This document shows positions 11,442 through 22,600 of a stretch of 64,000 bases of DNA, piece by piece (the stretch's first letter is position 1; every line of letters starts with the position of its first letter). A program made the position numbers and the translations under genes. The stretch is from positions 52,000,783 to 52,064,782 of the forward strand of contig CM038464.1 of the NCBI GenBank assembly GCA_021464415.1, read 5' to 3'. The notes beneath the pieces are model-generated. The model searched no databases. It had not been told where the DNA came from and saw nothing but the letters and a program-made list of their open reading frames with translations. Source of the DNA: Lonicera japonica. Taxonomy: Eukaryota; Streptophyta; Magnoliopsida; Dipsacales; Caprifoliaceae.

Positions 11442-11488
11442 ATGTATAATTATCTTGGAATAATTATAATCATAATTATAATTATAAT
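11442..11488. other. Filler DNA at the element-flank junction
   Basis: The first 24 bases (11442-11465) copy a piece of the flank that also lies at about 4235-4258 and 11525-11548. They are followed by AT-rich sequence resembling ataatcat in the nearby leader. Such templated patchwork is typical of DNA break repair with template switching. Confidence 0.65.
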
Positions 11489-11848
11489 CATTTAAATTTA
11501 TTTACTTAATCGATCTATATGTATGTATAATTATCTTGGAATAATTTGTGGGTGGCATAAGTTGAATCTTTCTCTCATGTTTTTTTCCTGACATTCTCGT
11601 ATATATATTTAAAAAAAAATCCTGTCATTATACTACACTTATTCTTTGAGGTTTTGTATAGTACGAGACTAACACGAAAAATTGTTTCTTTGAAAAAATT
11701 ATTTTTTTAAAAAATTTAAAAAAAAATCATAATTCTACTAGAAATTGGTTAGTACCTAAAAGGAATCCACAAGAAAGAGGGGTAGTCTCCTTCTGACATT
11801 CGCAGTTGTACATGTGTTTAGAATTAAATATATTGATAAGTGAGAACT
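11489..11848. repeat. 360-bp duplicated flank, right copy
   Basis: Near-identical to 4201-4560 (one difference seen). After it the sequence continues into ordinary flanking DNA (tagttacc...), whereas the left copy runs directly into the LTR. Confidence 0.9.
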
Positions 11849-12535
11849 TAGTTACCACTAAAATTAAAATAGATATTTAGATGCAGGTGGGTTTTTTTAA
11901 AAAAAAAAGAAAAAGAAAAAGAAAAAAATGAATAAAATAAAAAGACATATCAAAATTAAAATTAACTTATTTATGATTTTAGGCAAGGGTGTGGTATAAA
12001 TTTTAAAAAACGACAAGTTTAGGATTCTTTATAAAAATTAAAAAGGAGAAATATGGTTAAATTTAATAAGGGTAATTTTAGTGCTTATATTCATTGTTTT
12101 TAATAAACCTATATAGGGGTAATATAAAATTAGAGCGATAAATTGGTAGAGGACAAAATAAATTAAAAGTAGTATAACATTAGAGACAAATAGAGAAAAA
12201 GAATCAGATATTTTTATGTGTTGTTTATATTAGAATCATATTTTTTTTGTGTTGTTTTTTGGCAGTTGGCAGAAGTAAATGATCTACTCGAACTAGAAGA
12301 TCAGGAAAATGTGCTAATCATTACCTCCATCCTCAAATAATATATAGTTAAGTATTTTTTTAATGGGGTGTCCTCAACTAAGAGAGTATAAACTTTTTTA
12401 TTTATTTATTTAACATAGATCAATGGATATGACATCATAATCAAAACTCACTCAGATGCAACATGAAATTTACTCAAAATACAATTAAATAACACAATAA
12501 AAGATATTTTATTATTTAATTAATTATGAGTACAA
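11849..12535. other. Intergenic AT-rich DNA
   Basis: I see no gene, repeat copy or element end here; there are A-rich runs near 11897-11940. Confidence 0.4.
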
Positions 12536-12655
12536 ACTATGGCACTGACTGCACTTTATTTATTCCGGCAAAATCATTAAAGAGAAGGAAACTATGGCAC
12601 TGACTGCACCTTATTAGTTTATTTATTCCAGCAAAATCATTAAAGAGAAGGAAAC
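12536..12655. repeat. Two-copy tandem duplication (about 55-63 bp units)
   Basis: Both units start ctatggcactgactgcac and end taaagagaaggaaa; the second has an 8-bp insertion. It abuts the left end of the large MULE. Confidence 0.8.
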
Positions 12656-12658
12656 AAC

Positions 12659-12925
12659 GAGTTTTTTTGCCTAACTAAGGTGTTTTGAAACTTATTTAAA
12701 GAAATAGGGTGCTTTTTATTTTATTTAGGAAAATGGGGTGGAACATAAAAATGCTATTGACACTGGCAATTTTACATATAAAAACGCCAGTGGCTCCAAT
12801 GATTTTAAAAAAATAATAATTTGACAAACTTAAAAATGCCACTAGCAATGGTGATTTTACATGTAAAATCGCCGGTTCCAGTAGCGATTTTACAGGTAAA
12901 AACGCCACTGGCAATGAAGTTTTTT
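12659..12925 (+). repeat. Left TIR of the large MULE
   Basis: It matches the reverse complement of the right end with scattered differences. It contains repeated blocks around gattttacatgtaaaatcgcc and aaaaacgccactggcaat. Confidence 0.85.
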
Positions 12926-13639
12926 TTAAAAAAAATTTGTCTTTCAAATCCGAATATCTTTTGCTTGGCTGTTTTTCTCTTCTTTGCTTGATTTTCTTTA
13001 ATTTTTTTTCATATATTTTCTTTTCTTAGTTGTTTTTTTTTCTTTGCTTGATTTTCTTTTAGATTTGAGACCTCCATATATTTTCTTTATTTGATTTTCC
13101 TTTCTTTTTTTTCTTTGAAATTATTTATTTAAAAAAATTGCTTGCTTGGATTTATTAAAAATTAAATTTCTCATTTAAAGTTATGGCATTTAAATTATAT
13201 TAGAAAATTATTAGTGTGTGAGAGTTTATTATATTGTTAGTGTGAGTTTTATCTTTAAATTCTTGATCTTGACGCGTGTATAAATTTAACTAATGGTGTA
13301 CAATGCATATTACAATATGTATATTTTATATAATGTAGATTGATTTGCATTAAATTGTTCAGTACACATAACCAAATAATTTTTAATAATTAAAATTAAA
13401 CATAATTAAAAAGAGGTACATGAAGAAATAAAACATTTAGATAAACCCATTACACATAATAGATATTCAAAACGAACATAAACTTATCCGTCATGCATTA
13501 GACGAAGAAGTTTTTACATCAGTTTGATGAACATAAAAAAGAGGAAGATGCAATACAATTTAAGAAAAACGTAATAAAACTCATGTTTTCAATCAATTTC
13601 CAGTTGCATATGTGCATCTGGACTCGTTGCCATTTCTCC
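12926..13639. other. MULE interior without recognisable gene
   Basis: T-rich, then AT-rich DNA. I see no conserved frame. Confidence 0.4.
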
Positions 13640-14279
13640 AGTATTTTATTCAACACATGTATTCAACGACTCTGCTCTCCATATTACAATTTGGCATACA
13701 TTGTTCAATAAATCCTCTAGGTCGTGACCGTACAAAGATTCATTTGCATTGATTTCCCATTCGATCTGAGTTGGTTGACGACTGCTGTTGTCCATTGGAG
13801 GCATATTCGAGTTGAGCTTTGCTATCAAAATGACATGTCTATTAATTGGCTTAGACAATGGATGAAGTGAGCTTTGTCCAGATCCAACAAAACTTTCCAG
13901 TCTTCACCAAACACTTCAAACCAAAACTTGTCTAATAGAGTGTAGTCATAGTATACCCAATGTAATGTATAAATGTGATGAGAATACAATAGGCATATGA
14001 TAAGTATTTAACAAGTACCACAAATAGACATAAAATAAAGGCGTCCATGAGTACAAAGGCACGAACGCAAGTGGTGAACGATAGGGAAATTCGAGATTAA
14101 GCCAATGATATAGAAAATCTCTTGGCCTCGAAAGAGGAGGTGTTAGAGTTCGCAACCTCCTTTGACACATTGATATGATTCTAAGAGCTTTATTTCGTAA
14201 AAATCAATCTCGTATTTCCCTTTGAATGTCAACTGGAAGAAAGGGAGCCATATCTAGAATTCTGGAGGAGTTGGCCATG
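13640..14279 (-). pseudogene. Unrecognised accessory frame of the MULE
   Basis: An ATG at 14277-14279 (MANSSRILDMAPFLPVDIQ) begins a frame with one in-frame stop 24 codons in, then a region rich in Arg, Pro and aromatic residues to about 13960. A second frame at 13858-13646 encodes an acidic-to-neutral 70-residue stretch. The two may be exons of one gene, since a plausible GT...AG gap lies between them, but I cannot prove it. I do not recognise the family. The leading residues faintly recall F-box starts, which is not enough to name it. Confidence 0.3.
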
Positions 14280-14439
14280 TTTTGTTTATAGTAAGATAGG
14301 ACTAAGTTGGTAGTTGGATTTTTAAAGTGATATTGGAGTAAGACGAGAGTAATATGAATATTATTCTTATGTAAGAATGAAATTATTGATTTTTTTACGT
14401 GTGTTGTAAAATCACGCATTAATGTATGTCTTGTAAAAT

Positions 14440-15035
14440 CACTGAAATTTTCAGTGATAAAAACTGTTAAAGCTTAAAGGCTGAAAGGCTAACAATTCTG
14501 TAAAAGTATCAATTAAAGTAGTAGTTTTCACGTTGATAAGCATGGGTTGTATAATTTACAGTGTCGTCAAATGTGTTGTATAATCACGCATTTGAGAAGC
14601 ATGGGTTTATACAGTATTTTGATGTGACTAGACAATGAATGGTTTAATTTATTTAATTTAAATTGCACTCTGCAATCACGTGAATGGTTTAACTTATTTA
14701 AATTAGTAGTCAATGCTTTTTACAGTGAGTGGTCATCCCATGTCCTCTTAATCCAGTGAGTGGTCCAATCTCATTTACTTTTTAAATGATTCATCAAATC
14801 ACTCACGACAACCATCAAATTAATAATAAATGTGTATGCACTTTAAGTAGAGAACACGCATTCAGTAAACGAAGTACAGTTTTTTCATTAAATAAAAACT
14901 CAATACATAACTAGACACGAATACTTCTACAAAAGTGTTCGTGGGTACAATTTTCTTACATAAAAACTATTACACATGAACGAAAACATTACATAGTAGA
15001 AACAAAATATCAATTAAGAGTGCTCTTAAGGAATG
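14440..15035. other. MULE interior shared with the 34.6-36.2 kb fragment
   Basis: No gene is visible. From about 14640 the sequence aligns by eye with 34680 onward (shared ttagtagtcaatgctttttac and gtgagtggtcat), showing that the two regions come from related elements. Confidence 0.6.
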
Positions 15036-15572
15036 TCCAGTATATCTTGTACGGAAACTCTACGCCTTCTTTTACCAAGTACATGAGATTGGCGTGTTCC
15101 TCTTACATGAATGAAAACTTAAGTCATTTAGCATTAAAGCTCGAAAAAAATAAGATGCAAGTACATTTTAATAAAGTATAATTAGTAAAACAATCTTTAC
15201 CATTTTCTTGCGAACTTCACTGTCGAATTTTGAGAGATAGTGTGCCCTACTTCCAGAATAATCAATCATAAATTTTGGATGAGGAGTAGGTATTTCCTTT
15301 TCATTTTAAGAGTGGTTCCATTTATTAACTGCTGGTTCAACCTTTGCCCAAAGTTGAGCATGTTCTTCAGCGGTGATAACCCTGTCCTTACATAAAAAGC
15401 TCTTTTTCTTAGGTTCTGCATTAAATATTGCAGCCATTCGCTCCTATATTTGAGGGTTATCTCGCTCACACCAAGTACCATCACATGTCACTTGTTTTCA
15501 AGCAAGGCACAGTTTAATTTCGTCACAATATGAGAAGTTATTCGGGTTGTTGTTTGAGCTCGAATATGCCAT
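15036..15572 (-). pseudogene. Small MULE-associated protein of unknown family, copy 1
   Basis: From ATG at 15570-15572 a frame of about 125 codons can be followed. It has three in-frame stops, each explainable by one transition (TGA, TAG, TAA). Landmarks are WCERDNPQ, ITAEEHAQLWAKVEP and SRAHYLSKF. A second short segment about 100 bp further on ends in KRRRRVSVQDILDIP before a stop; an intron probably separates the two. Related frames occur at 34270-34590 and 35080-35550. I do not recognise the family. It lies between the PMD gene and another unknown frame on the same strand. A basic tail suggests nucleic-acid binding or nuclear import, which is inference. Confidence 0.6.
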
Positions 15573-16144
15573 TTTTAAAACTGAGTGATAGAAAATAATT
15601 GTGCAATAAGAAGCAAGTTAAATATGGTGCTTATATACTGTCTGCATATACATGTTGAGCTACAGCTAGACGACATGACAATACTGTGCAAAGCAATATT
15701 TATTTGACCTTTCACTGGCTTTTTCAGTCATTGATACGAGTGCATTAGTTGAAAACACATTACATAGTGATAATAATATGACTACTTACTGATATTTAAG
15801 TCATTTCATTGCAGCCATTGAGTCACTGCTTCGGGAAGGATTACGATCGATGATATTTTAAGTTATTGGTAAAAAGGTACATGTTAAACGATTATAACGT
15901 TTACAAATTTTATAAATTGATCAGTTTTTCTAGTAGAATTTTGACAGAGTTTCGTTTGTTTTATAGCAATCCAAATTTTTTACCATATTTAATAAATACG
16001 TAAAACAACGTAACACATAATAATACCTCCCAAAATATTATATACGTATTTACAAAATATGTCTACTATATACAAATATTTACATGTACAACATTAACCA
16101 CAAAAAAGTAAGTACTAAGTACCATAAGCTGGTTTTTTTCCTTT

Positions 16145-19100
16145 TCATTTGGGTTTCCCATTTCCATCGTTACCTGTAACTACATGTGTCTTTACAGTTT
16201 CATCTTCGCCCCTGCCTCTACCCCTGTCTCTAGGTCTACCTCTCCCAATAGGCACATGTGTAATGTCCATCTTTGTGCCCATGCCTCTGCTACTGCCACT
16301 GCCACTGCCACTAACAATTGTAGTGGTATCTATATGCTCAATTGTGTCCACATGTGTCAAAACCTCTGTACTAGGCAACGGTGAAAGTGTCGGTGCTACT
16401 GGAATAGGCGCCATTTGTATGGGGGTGTAAGGTGATCCAAATGATGGAAGATATTGGTTGTAAGGCGAAACCGGGAAAAATGACGTTAACATGGACATAA
16501 ATGAAGAACTGTAATCATCTCCTGATAAACCAGTAGGTGGTGGAAATGTGGTGCCGGGTGGTGGTAGGGGCTGGTGGAAATATTGTGCCGGCTAGTCGTG
16601 ATGTGGTGGGGGCTGGTCGAGCTGTGGTGGGGCTGGTGAAAATGTGGTAAAGGGTGGTTGAAATGTGGTGGGGGGCTCTAGAGATGTGAGAGGTAGACAT
16701 GTGGGGGGCAGTGGTGGAGATATGATACTATGTGGTGGAGATGGGTCAGAAGTGGGGATGCGGTGGGAAGTGGTGGAGATGTAATAGGGGTGGGGGATTG
16801 CTAGGGGGAGATGTGGTACTATCTGGTGGAGATGTCATGGAGTGGAGGGGGTTGGACTGTTGGAGCGACCTGCATGAGACGATGATGCCCCTGGCTGAGT
16901 AGGCCTGGTGGAGATGTCATGAGACGATGACGCCTCTGGCTGAGATGGGGCATATTTGTACGTCTCTTCCTCACTCCACGTGCACGGGGACGTGGAATCG
17001 ATGCAGGTATAGGCTCCTGAACCTCAAGTGGGTCAATTGTAAGTCGAAACTCTTATCTCATAGCAACAAGTGCATAATGTGACAAGTTCGATATATTCTC
17101 TAATGTGGGATCTCCAAATGTTGACCAAGCACATCTCCCTATAAAATGAAAGCACAACTTAAATTAGTGAAAACATTATAATATTACAAATGCAAACTAA
17201 CTTATAATTGGAACAATATAAATGTAAGAATAAATTACATTTTTTAAAAACTTAAATTAATAATAACATACCAATGTCTCTAACGCAGCTGCGACGGGGT
17301 CAGCCCCGAAATCAGGTGGTCGCTCCGGTGGGGGACTCATTAAACGACGTGTGATTGTTCGAAACTATACCAAATATGGATCATTTTAATTGATTGGGCC
17401 TTCTAACACGGGCGCGTTAACTACATGATCATTGCGCCTGCCCCAATAATCAATGTAGTCACGATGTGTCTACATCCAATCACATGGTTCCCCTCGGGCC
17501 CTCCCCCTGATATCCATATCATGCAGTTGTGAAGCAGTATCAAATGTTGCTGGAATGGCCTGCTTAAAACAAAATTAGCACATGACACAATCAGCAAGGT
17601 GCCACTCCACAACCTCGAAACAAATCAGGGGAGAGTATGTTTGCTAAATATCTTGACCAATAAGACAATATCGAGGCAATGATGCCAATACATGTGCAGT
17701 ATATGGCTGCTAATCACATTTCCTTTGTTTTTATAGCAATCCAATAATTTCAAATACACCTATTTAACACATTAAGCATCAAAAATATCATCCAATCACA
17801 TTTCCTAATTCAATACATAATTATTTCTTAACAATAATCTATATCTTTAAACCTACATATTTGTAAGGAAATTTTAGCAGAGTTTCGTTTGTTTTTATAA
17901 TAATCCAACAATTTCAAATATACCTATTAAACAAATAATTTCAAAAATATCATCCAATCACATTTTCGCCTTTCAATACATAATTGGCAATCAACAACAA
18001 TCCATATCTTCATAACTACAGATTTCTAAGGAAATTTTGGCATAATTGGATTGTTTTTACAACAATCCAACAATTTCAATCATATACCTCTTTAACAAGT
18101 AATTTTGAATTTACAATCCATCCAATCACATTAAGTAAATCAATCGTACAACATTAATTTCAAATATAGCACATATATATGAAATTTCAAATCTAGCACA
18201 TACATAAGTATAAACTTTTTAAGCAATTCCTGCTTCGCCTGCATACAGTCTAACTAGTCTCTATAATGCCCCAATACGTGTGTTGGGGTGCGATCAAGTA
18301 ACAATCTCATTCACCACCTATACGAAAACAAAATTACGTTTAGTAAATGCAAATGTTGTATACTAGAAGATGCTTGTTATATATTTCATTCCTGGCTCCA
18401 TGGGGTGCTCCATCAATCTCATTAACAATTTCCTCAGCTACGATTGGTGTCCTAACCCGTCGTGGTTGAATATGTGACATTCGCTCCCAACAACATATCT
18501 AGCAAAAATGACATAAATAAAAAAAGATAAGTTATGTTATTTAAATTATTTTTAATGTAATTTAATGAATTTAATGTAGACCTGTAATAGTATAAGGGGA
18601 CCCACAATCTGCTTCAATTTTTTACATGATGCTCGGCACATCTCTTTATACAAAACAACAAATGTCACACTCCCCTAACTGTATTGTCCCGCCACATTTA
18701 AATATTTGACAAGCGAAAGTAATGAAACCCTAACAAAGGTAGTCAATTTATCACCCAAAATACATCCCCTGAGCGAGTGAAGAATTCATGCTTTGGCATA
18801 TCGCTCTACGGTACCATCATCAGCCCCATCGTCAGGTACCTCCCAGAATGTATTAGTTAATCATGAAAGTTTTAGCTTTGATTTATTTAGAGAAGCAACA
18901 TCAGGTTAGATGCCTAGTACATGCTCACAAATGTCAACAGGATCTTCAACCAATGGTGGTGCGGTAACAGCATGCCCATCGATTGGCAATCCTAGTAGTA
19001 TGGCAACATCATGTAGTGTGATAATACACTCTCCAATCGGGAGATGGAAAGTATGTATCTCCTGTCGCCATTGCTCTACCAACGCCGTGATCAAAGCATG

Positions 19101-19200
19101 ATCATACTTTATATATCTTACATGATAGAGTCCGTAGAATCCTGCTCGCAATAGTAAATGATGCACTCTATCGGGTAAGATAATCGACCGTCCATCTTAG
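16145..19200 (-). pseudogene. Plant mobile domain (MAIN/PP7L-like) gene, decayed
   Basis: Reading downward from 19166: the PMD N-terminus has FHLPIGECIITLHDVAILLG, the signature of the MAIN/MAIL family. The next segment (about 18870-18590) has LVKYLNVAGQYS and LYKEMCRASCKKL. Further exons appear at about 18500-18390 (CWERMSHIQPRR) and 17610-17290 (DMDIRGRARGEPCDWM, ITRRLMSPPPERP). A long Pro/His-rich then Arg/Gly-rich tail ends at 16145. At least five stops or frame breaks interrupt it, several at Trp-to-stop positions. Host MAIN and MAIL1 act in genome stability and silencing; transposon-borne PMDs are known in MULEs and gypsy elements. This copy is a pseudogene with several introns. Confidence 0.8.
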
Positions 19201-19716
19201 TGCTTAAAATCTGTGTCGTTTTTACATGGGTCTAGTAGACCAAGGTCCTGACCTTCCCAAATAGAAGAAGATTTATGATGATCCTGTAGATATAATACAC
19301 TATGGTCCTCAGGACTTGGATCCATCTATAATAACCTGTAATAAATAAATATATAAATTAGATGCATAATCATAAACAAAGTAATTAACAAAACATGAGG
19401 TGGAGATGGTATATTAATATAACTAAGCATTATAATATTAAAAGTCGAAAACAAATTATATGAAGTTAAGTTAATTTAATACATAATATTAAAAGTCACG
19501 ATACAACATTACGTGAAAAAGAAAAAAATGAACTTAAATATTACATTACATCATAAGATACGAAATAAACACTGCATAATAATTCATCATAAATAACTAG
19601 ATTACATATCGTGTTAATCAGTTCAAAACAGAAATAAAAAAACCAGACTTCAATTTTTCTTATTTCGGCCATAATTGCATCGGTCATGTTCGACTTCACC
19701 ACAAATCCCGCAATGG

Positions 19717-20073
19717 TTAGTTCGTCGACAATCGCTTTAAGTCCATCTTGTTATGAATGTGCCTTGACGGACTACCCTTCTCTCGTAATGTAATAGGATT
19801 AGGGATCAACACAATTGCAGTACATGTGATCAGTAATGCGTCCCAGTACTCCTTTAGCAAAGCTGGATTCATCGCAAGAGCATAAATAACCACATAAACC
19901 TCGAGAGACAAAAAAGGTTCAATTAAATACTTTGGCTCTAGCTTTAGATCAGCACACACCTCCATGACATGAGAACAAGGATACTTATAAATAGACCACC
20001 TCCCGCAACTGCACGTGCGTTCAAAGAGTACAATTGAGTCCTTAAAGTGTACATGTACATAAATTATCTCCAT
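19717..20073 (-). pseudogene. MULE (MuDR-type) transposase C-terminal relic with SWIM finger
   Basis: The frame encodes a SWIM-type zinc finger, CSCGRWSIYKYPCSHV, followed by YLIEPFLSLEVYVVIYA and PALLKEYWDAL. These residues match the end of MuDR-family transposases after the catalytic core. No catalytic core (DDE) is found upstream between 20100 and the TIR, so this is the remaining end of a transposase that once cut the element's TIRs. It precedes the PMD gene on the same strand, which may indicate an original transposase-PMD tandem. Confidence 0.8.
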
Positions 20074-20099
20074 ATTTTCTCTTTTTATATCAAGAATGA

Positions 20100-20870
20100 T
20101 TAATCTATGAAGTTTTATTCAGGATAATGTGTCCTTAATTTTCATGTTAAATTTATTAGAATTCCTGGCCATCAAATAAAGAATTTCCTTCCCAAAAAAT
20201 GGACAACATATGTGTCCAATTATAAATTAAAGTGTAATTCGGCTCAAACTTTAAGGATTATATTATATGAAATGAAACATTATAGACCAACGTGTGTTAT
20301 AGCACCTTGTGTATTTCCTAATTAATTTGGGTCAAATATGATTTGTAATTTGTTCTAAACATACACAGCTTGTCTATTGTTCACCAAAAATGTACGCAAT
20401 ACCATACTTGAAGAGATAGATACAAATAGCTTTTTTTTAGCCAAAATTAGGTGTAGCCACAACACTCACGAAGAGCACTTAAATTCACCCGTTTAATTTT
20501 AGAATATATGTATATATACCTATCAATCCATGTTTGAAAATGAACAAGATTAAATCACAACAAATAAAAATACCCAAATTACAATTCTCCCATAATTAAT
20601 TTTTTACTTACATTATAATTTTGAGTGTACATTTTATATGGCTGAACTTTTTAAAATGGTCCCCCACCCCCACTTGCGCACTCATGTTTGATAATAACAA
20701 TATATAAGGTTTCACCAATTTCAAATATAATATCAATTACAAACATACAACTCAAACTTTTAGCCAATATTAATGCAATATCAGATCTATAATGTCCAGC
20801 TTATAGATTTTGGAAAGGATAAAATGAACTTGTAGAGATTTTGAAATTACCTTAGATTTGCGAGGTGGAA
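20100..20870. other. MULE interior without recognisable gene
   Basis: AT-rich DNA where the transposase core would be expected; nothing recognisable is seen. Confidence 0.4.
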
Positions 20871-20874
20871 AAGA

Positions 20875-21110
20875 AAAGAGGGTGTGGGTAACTAACGGCG
20901 AGAGGGAGAGGGTGGAGGTGGTCGACAGTGGGGGGCGAATGACGGCGAGGGGAGAAAGTGGATGAATGGCGGCGGGGGATGGCGCAGAGGGGGAGGGTGG
21001 GGCCGACTGACAGTGGTGGCGCTAGGGATAGAGAAACAGTGGGGTTAGATGAACAGCGGTGAGGGACAAAGAGTGTGGGCTACACGGCGAGTGGGAGAGG
21101 AGAGCCATAA
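20875..21110 (-). other. G-rich block next to the MULE right TIR
   Basis: The plus strand is rich in gg and gcgg motifs (for example ggcggcggggg near 20970), unlike the AT-rich surroundings. On the minus strand it is a C-rich leader-like stretch just inside the TIR and upstream of the genes, so it could be the element's promoter/5' UTR or captured host sequence. Confidence 0.35.
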
Positions 21111-21179
21111 ATCGATCGATGGGAAGGGGAGCAAGGTTGTGAAATTTGGGGATGATTGTGTTTGTTTTGAAGGAGAAAA

Positions 21180-21428
21180 GGTAATAACGATTTTACATGT
21201 AAAATCGCGTGTGGGAGTGGCGATTTTACATGTAAAATCGCCATTGCTAATGGTGTTTTTACGTTGGTGCATTTTTTTTTATTTTTAAATCGTTCGAGTC
21301 ACCGGCTTTTTTATGTGTAAAATTGCCAGTGCCACAGGCGTTTTTATGTTCCACCTCATTTTCCCAAATAAAATGAAAAATACCCATTTACTTAAATCAA
21401 AACAACCCTATTTAGGCAAAAAAACTCA
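21180..21428 (-). repeat. Right TIR of the large MULE
   Basis: Inverted copy of 12659-12925. It contains two full palindromes of the form gcgattttacatgtaaaatc. Confidence 0.85.
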
Positions 21429-21437
21429 ATAAACAAC

Positions 21438-22440
21438 TATTTACTCTATATATAAGAACCATGTATTGTACTATATATGCATGAAAATTATAAAATATGG
21501 ATCTTTAACTATATATGTGGGCTAGCTTACGCTATAGGTAATTAAAAACTAGTATTTTTTTCTATAATTATATTTGATTACTATAATTTTCCATTATAAT
21601 AATCATCCAAATAATTGCAACTTTGGCCTCCTCTGAACCATTGAATCCCCTAGAATAAAGAGAGAAGAAAAAACGGAAAGAAAATTTTAGGAGTAAAAAA
21701 GAAAAAGAATAAAAAAATGAAGAGAAACGAAGAGTAAAATAATTTTGAATAATTCATTTAAACCTTATGTCACTATATAAAGGCAAGCTCCCCCTTTATG
21801 GCCATATCCTTTTTGATCTGCAAATGAATTAATATTTAATTACAAAAATTACATCAACAACAACAACATGATGCAACAATAATAATAATAAATAACCTAT
21901 ATTAAGAATAGGGATTTATTTAGCCCGGGTGCGCCGATTGTGATATCTACCAACCAGAAAGTGTTTTTCCCCCTTTTAAGAAAATAAATGGGAGCAATAT
22001 TATTATTTAGAGATACAAAAGAAAATAATATTTAGTAGAATTCAAAGAAAAGAAATTAAACAGAATAGAGATTAGTTTTCCTTCAAAATTTTATAATTAG
22101 AATAGGTTAAGAACATGTCCAATTTGATTTCTAATTAACATGCATATATGAGGAAAAAAAACAATTTGATTCTTATATTAATATATTAATTAGGGTTTTT
22201 TGTAAATTTAATAGGTAACACATGCATGCACAAAACATATGGTAATTAAAAATATGGGGTAAAAAGATAGAAGGAAATGGAGGCCGGAAAGAAAAGAAAA
22301 GGGAGAGGAGATGAGAAAGCCAAATTTTAGGGTTTTAAATAAACATGTACATAAAGCATATAGACAAAAACAATATAAATAATAAAAAAAATAGTGAGGA
22401 AATTAAAGAAAAGAAAAAGGGGATGGATTTAGTATAAAAT
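21438..22440. other. Intergenic AT-rich DNA
   Basis: No gene or element end recognised; A-rich runs occur around 21660-21740 and 22380-22420. Confidence 0.4.
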
Positions 22441-22600
22441 TTACTTCTTGTTGAATTCGTTTATGTGCTGTTCCAAGTGCTTAAGGGTCTCAAAGAGGTT
22501 GTTGCAATCATCACACGAAATTTTTCATTTTCTATAGTGCTTTGAGTATCCGTGATCCAACAAGGATTCTCTGGAAATGAGGGAAGAAAAGAGAGTAAAG
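22441..22600 (-). pseudogene. C2H2 zinc-finger gene fragment, copy 1
   Basis: On the minus strand, after a possible splice acceptor (CCAG near 22571), the frame reads ESLLDHGYSKH, the back half of a C2H2 finger. It then crosses a TGA stop and reads CDDCNNLFETLKHLEQH before ending at 22441-22443. The same two segments occur in copy 2 at 33503-33664 (ESLKDHGISKH, YDDCFNFFETPTHL). Upstream on the same strand are a CT-rich tract and a TATA-like run near 22725-22740, consistent with a former promoter and 5' UTR. The exact C2H2 family is unknown to me. Confidence 0.5.

Larger units (their letters stand above)
12659..21428 (-). mobile_element. Large MULE (8.77 kb) carrying PMD and accessory genes
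   Basis: The outer ends are inverted copies of each other over about 250 bp (GAGTTTTTTTGCCTAA... at both ends). They are flanked by imperfect 9-bp repeats, ggaaacaac at 12650-12658 and ataaacaac at 21429-21437 (7 of 9). Long TIRs and a 9-bp duplication are the Mutator pattern. All recognisable genes lie on the minus strand: transposase C-terminus, then PMD gene, then a small unknown gene, then another unknown frame. The catalytic transposase core is absent, so this copy depended on another element in trans. Confidence 0.85.

Noticed and set aside
16149..16430. Plus-strand frame with Pro/Leu-rich translation
   Set aside because: It is the antisense of the Arg/Gly-rich tail of the PMD gene and has no homology pattern of its own.
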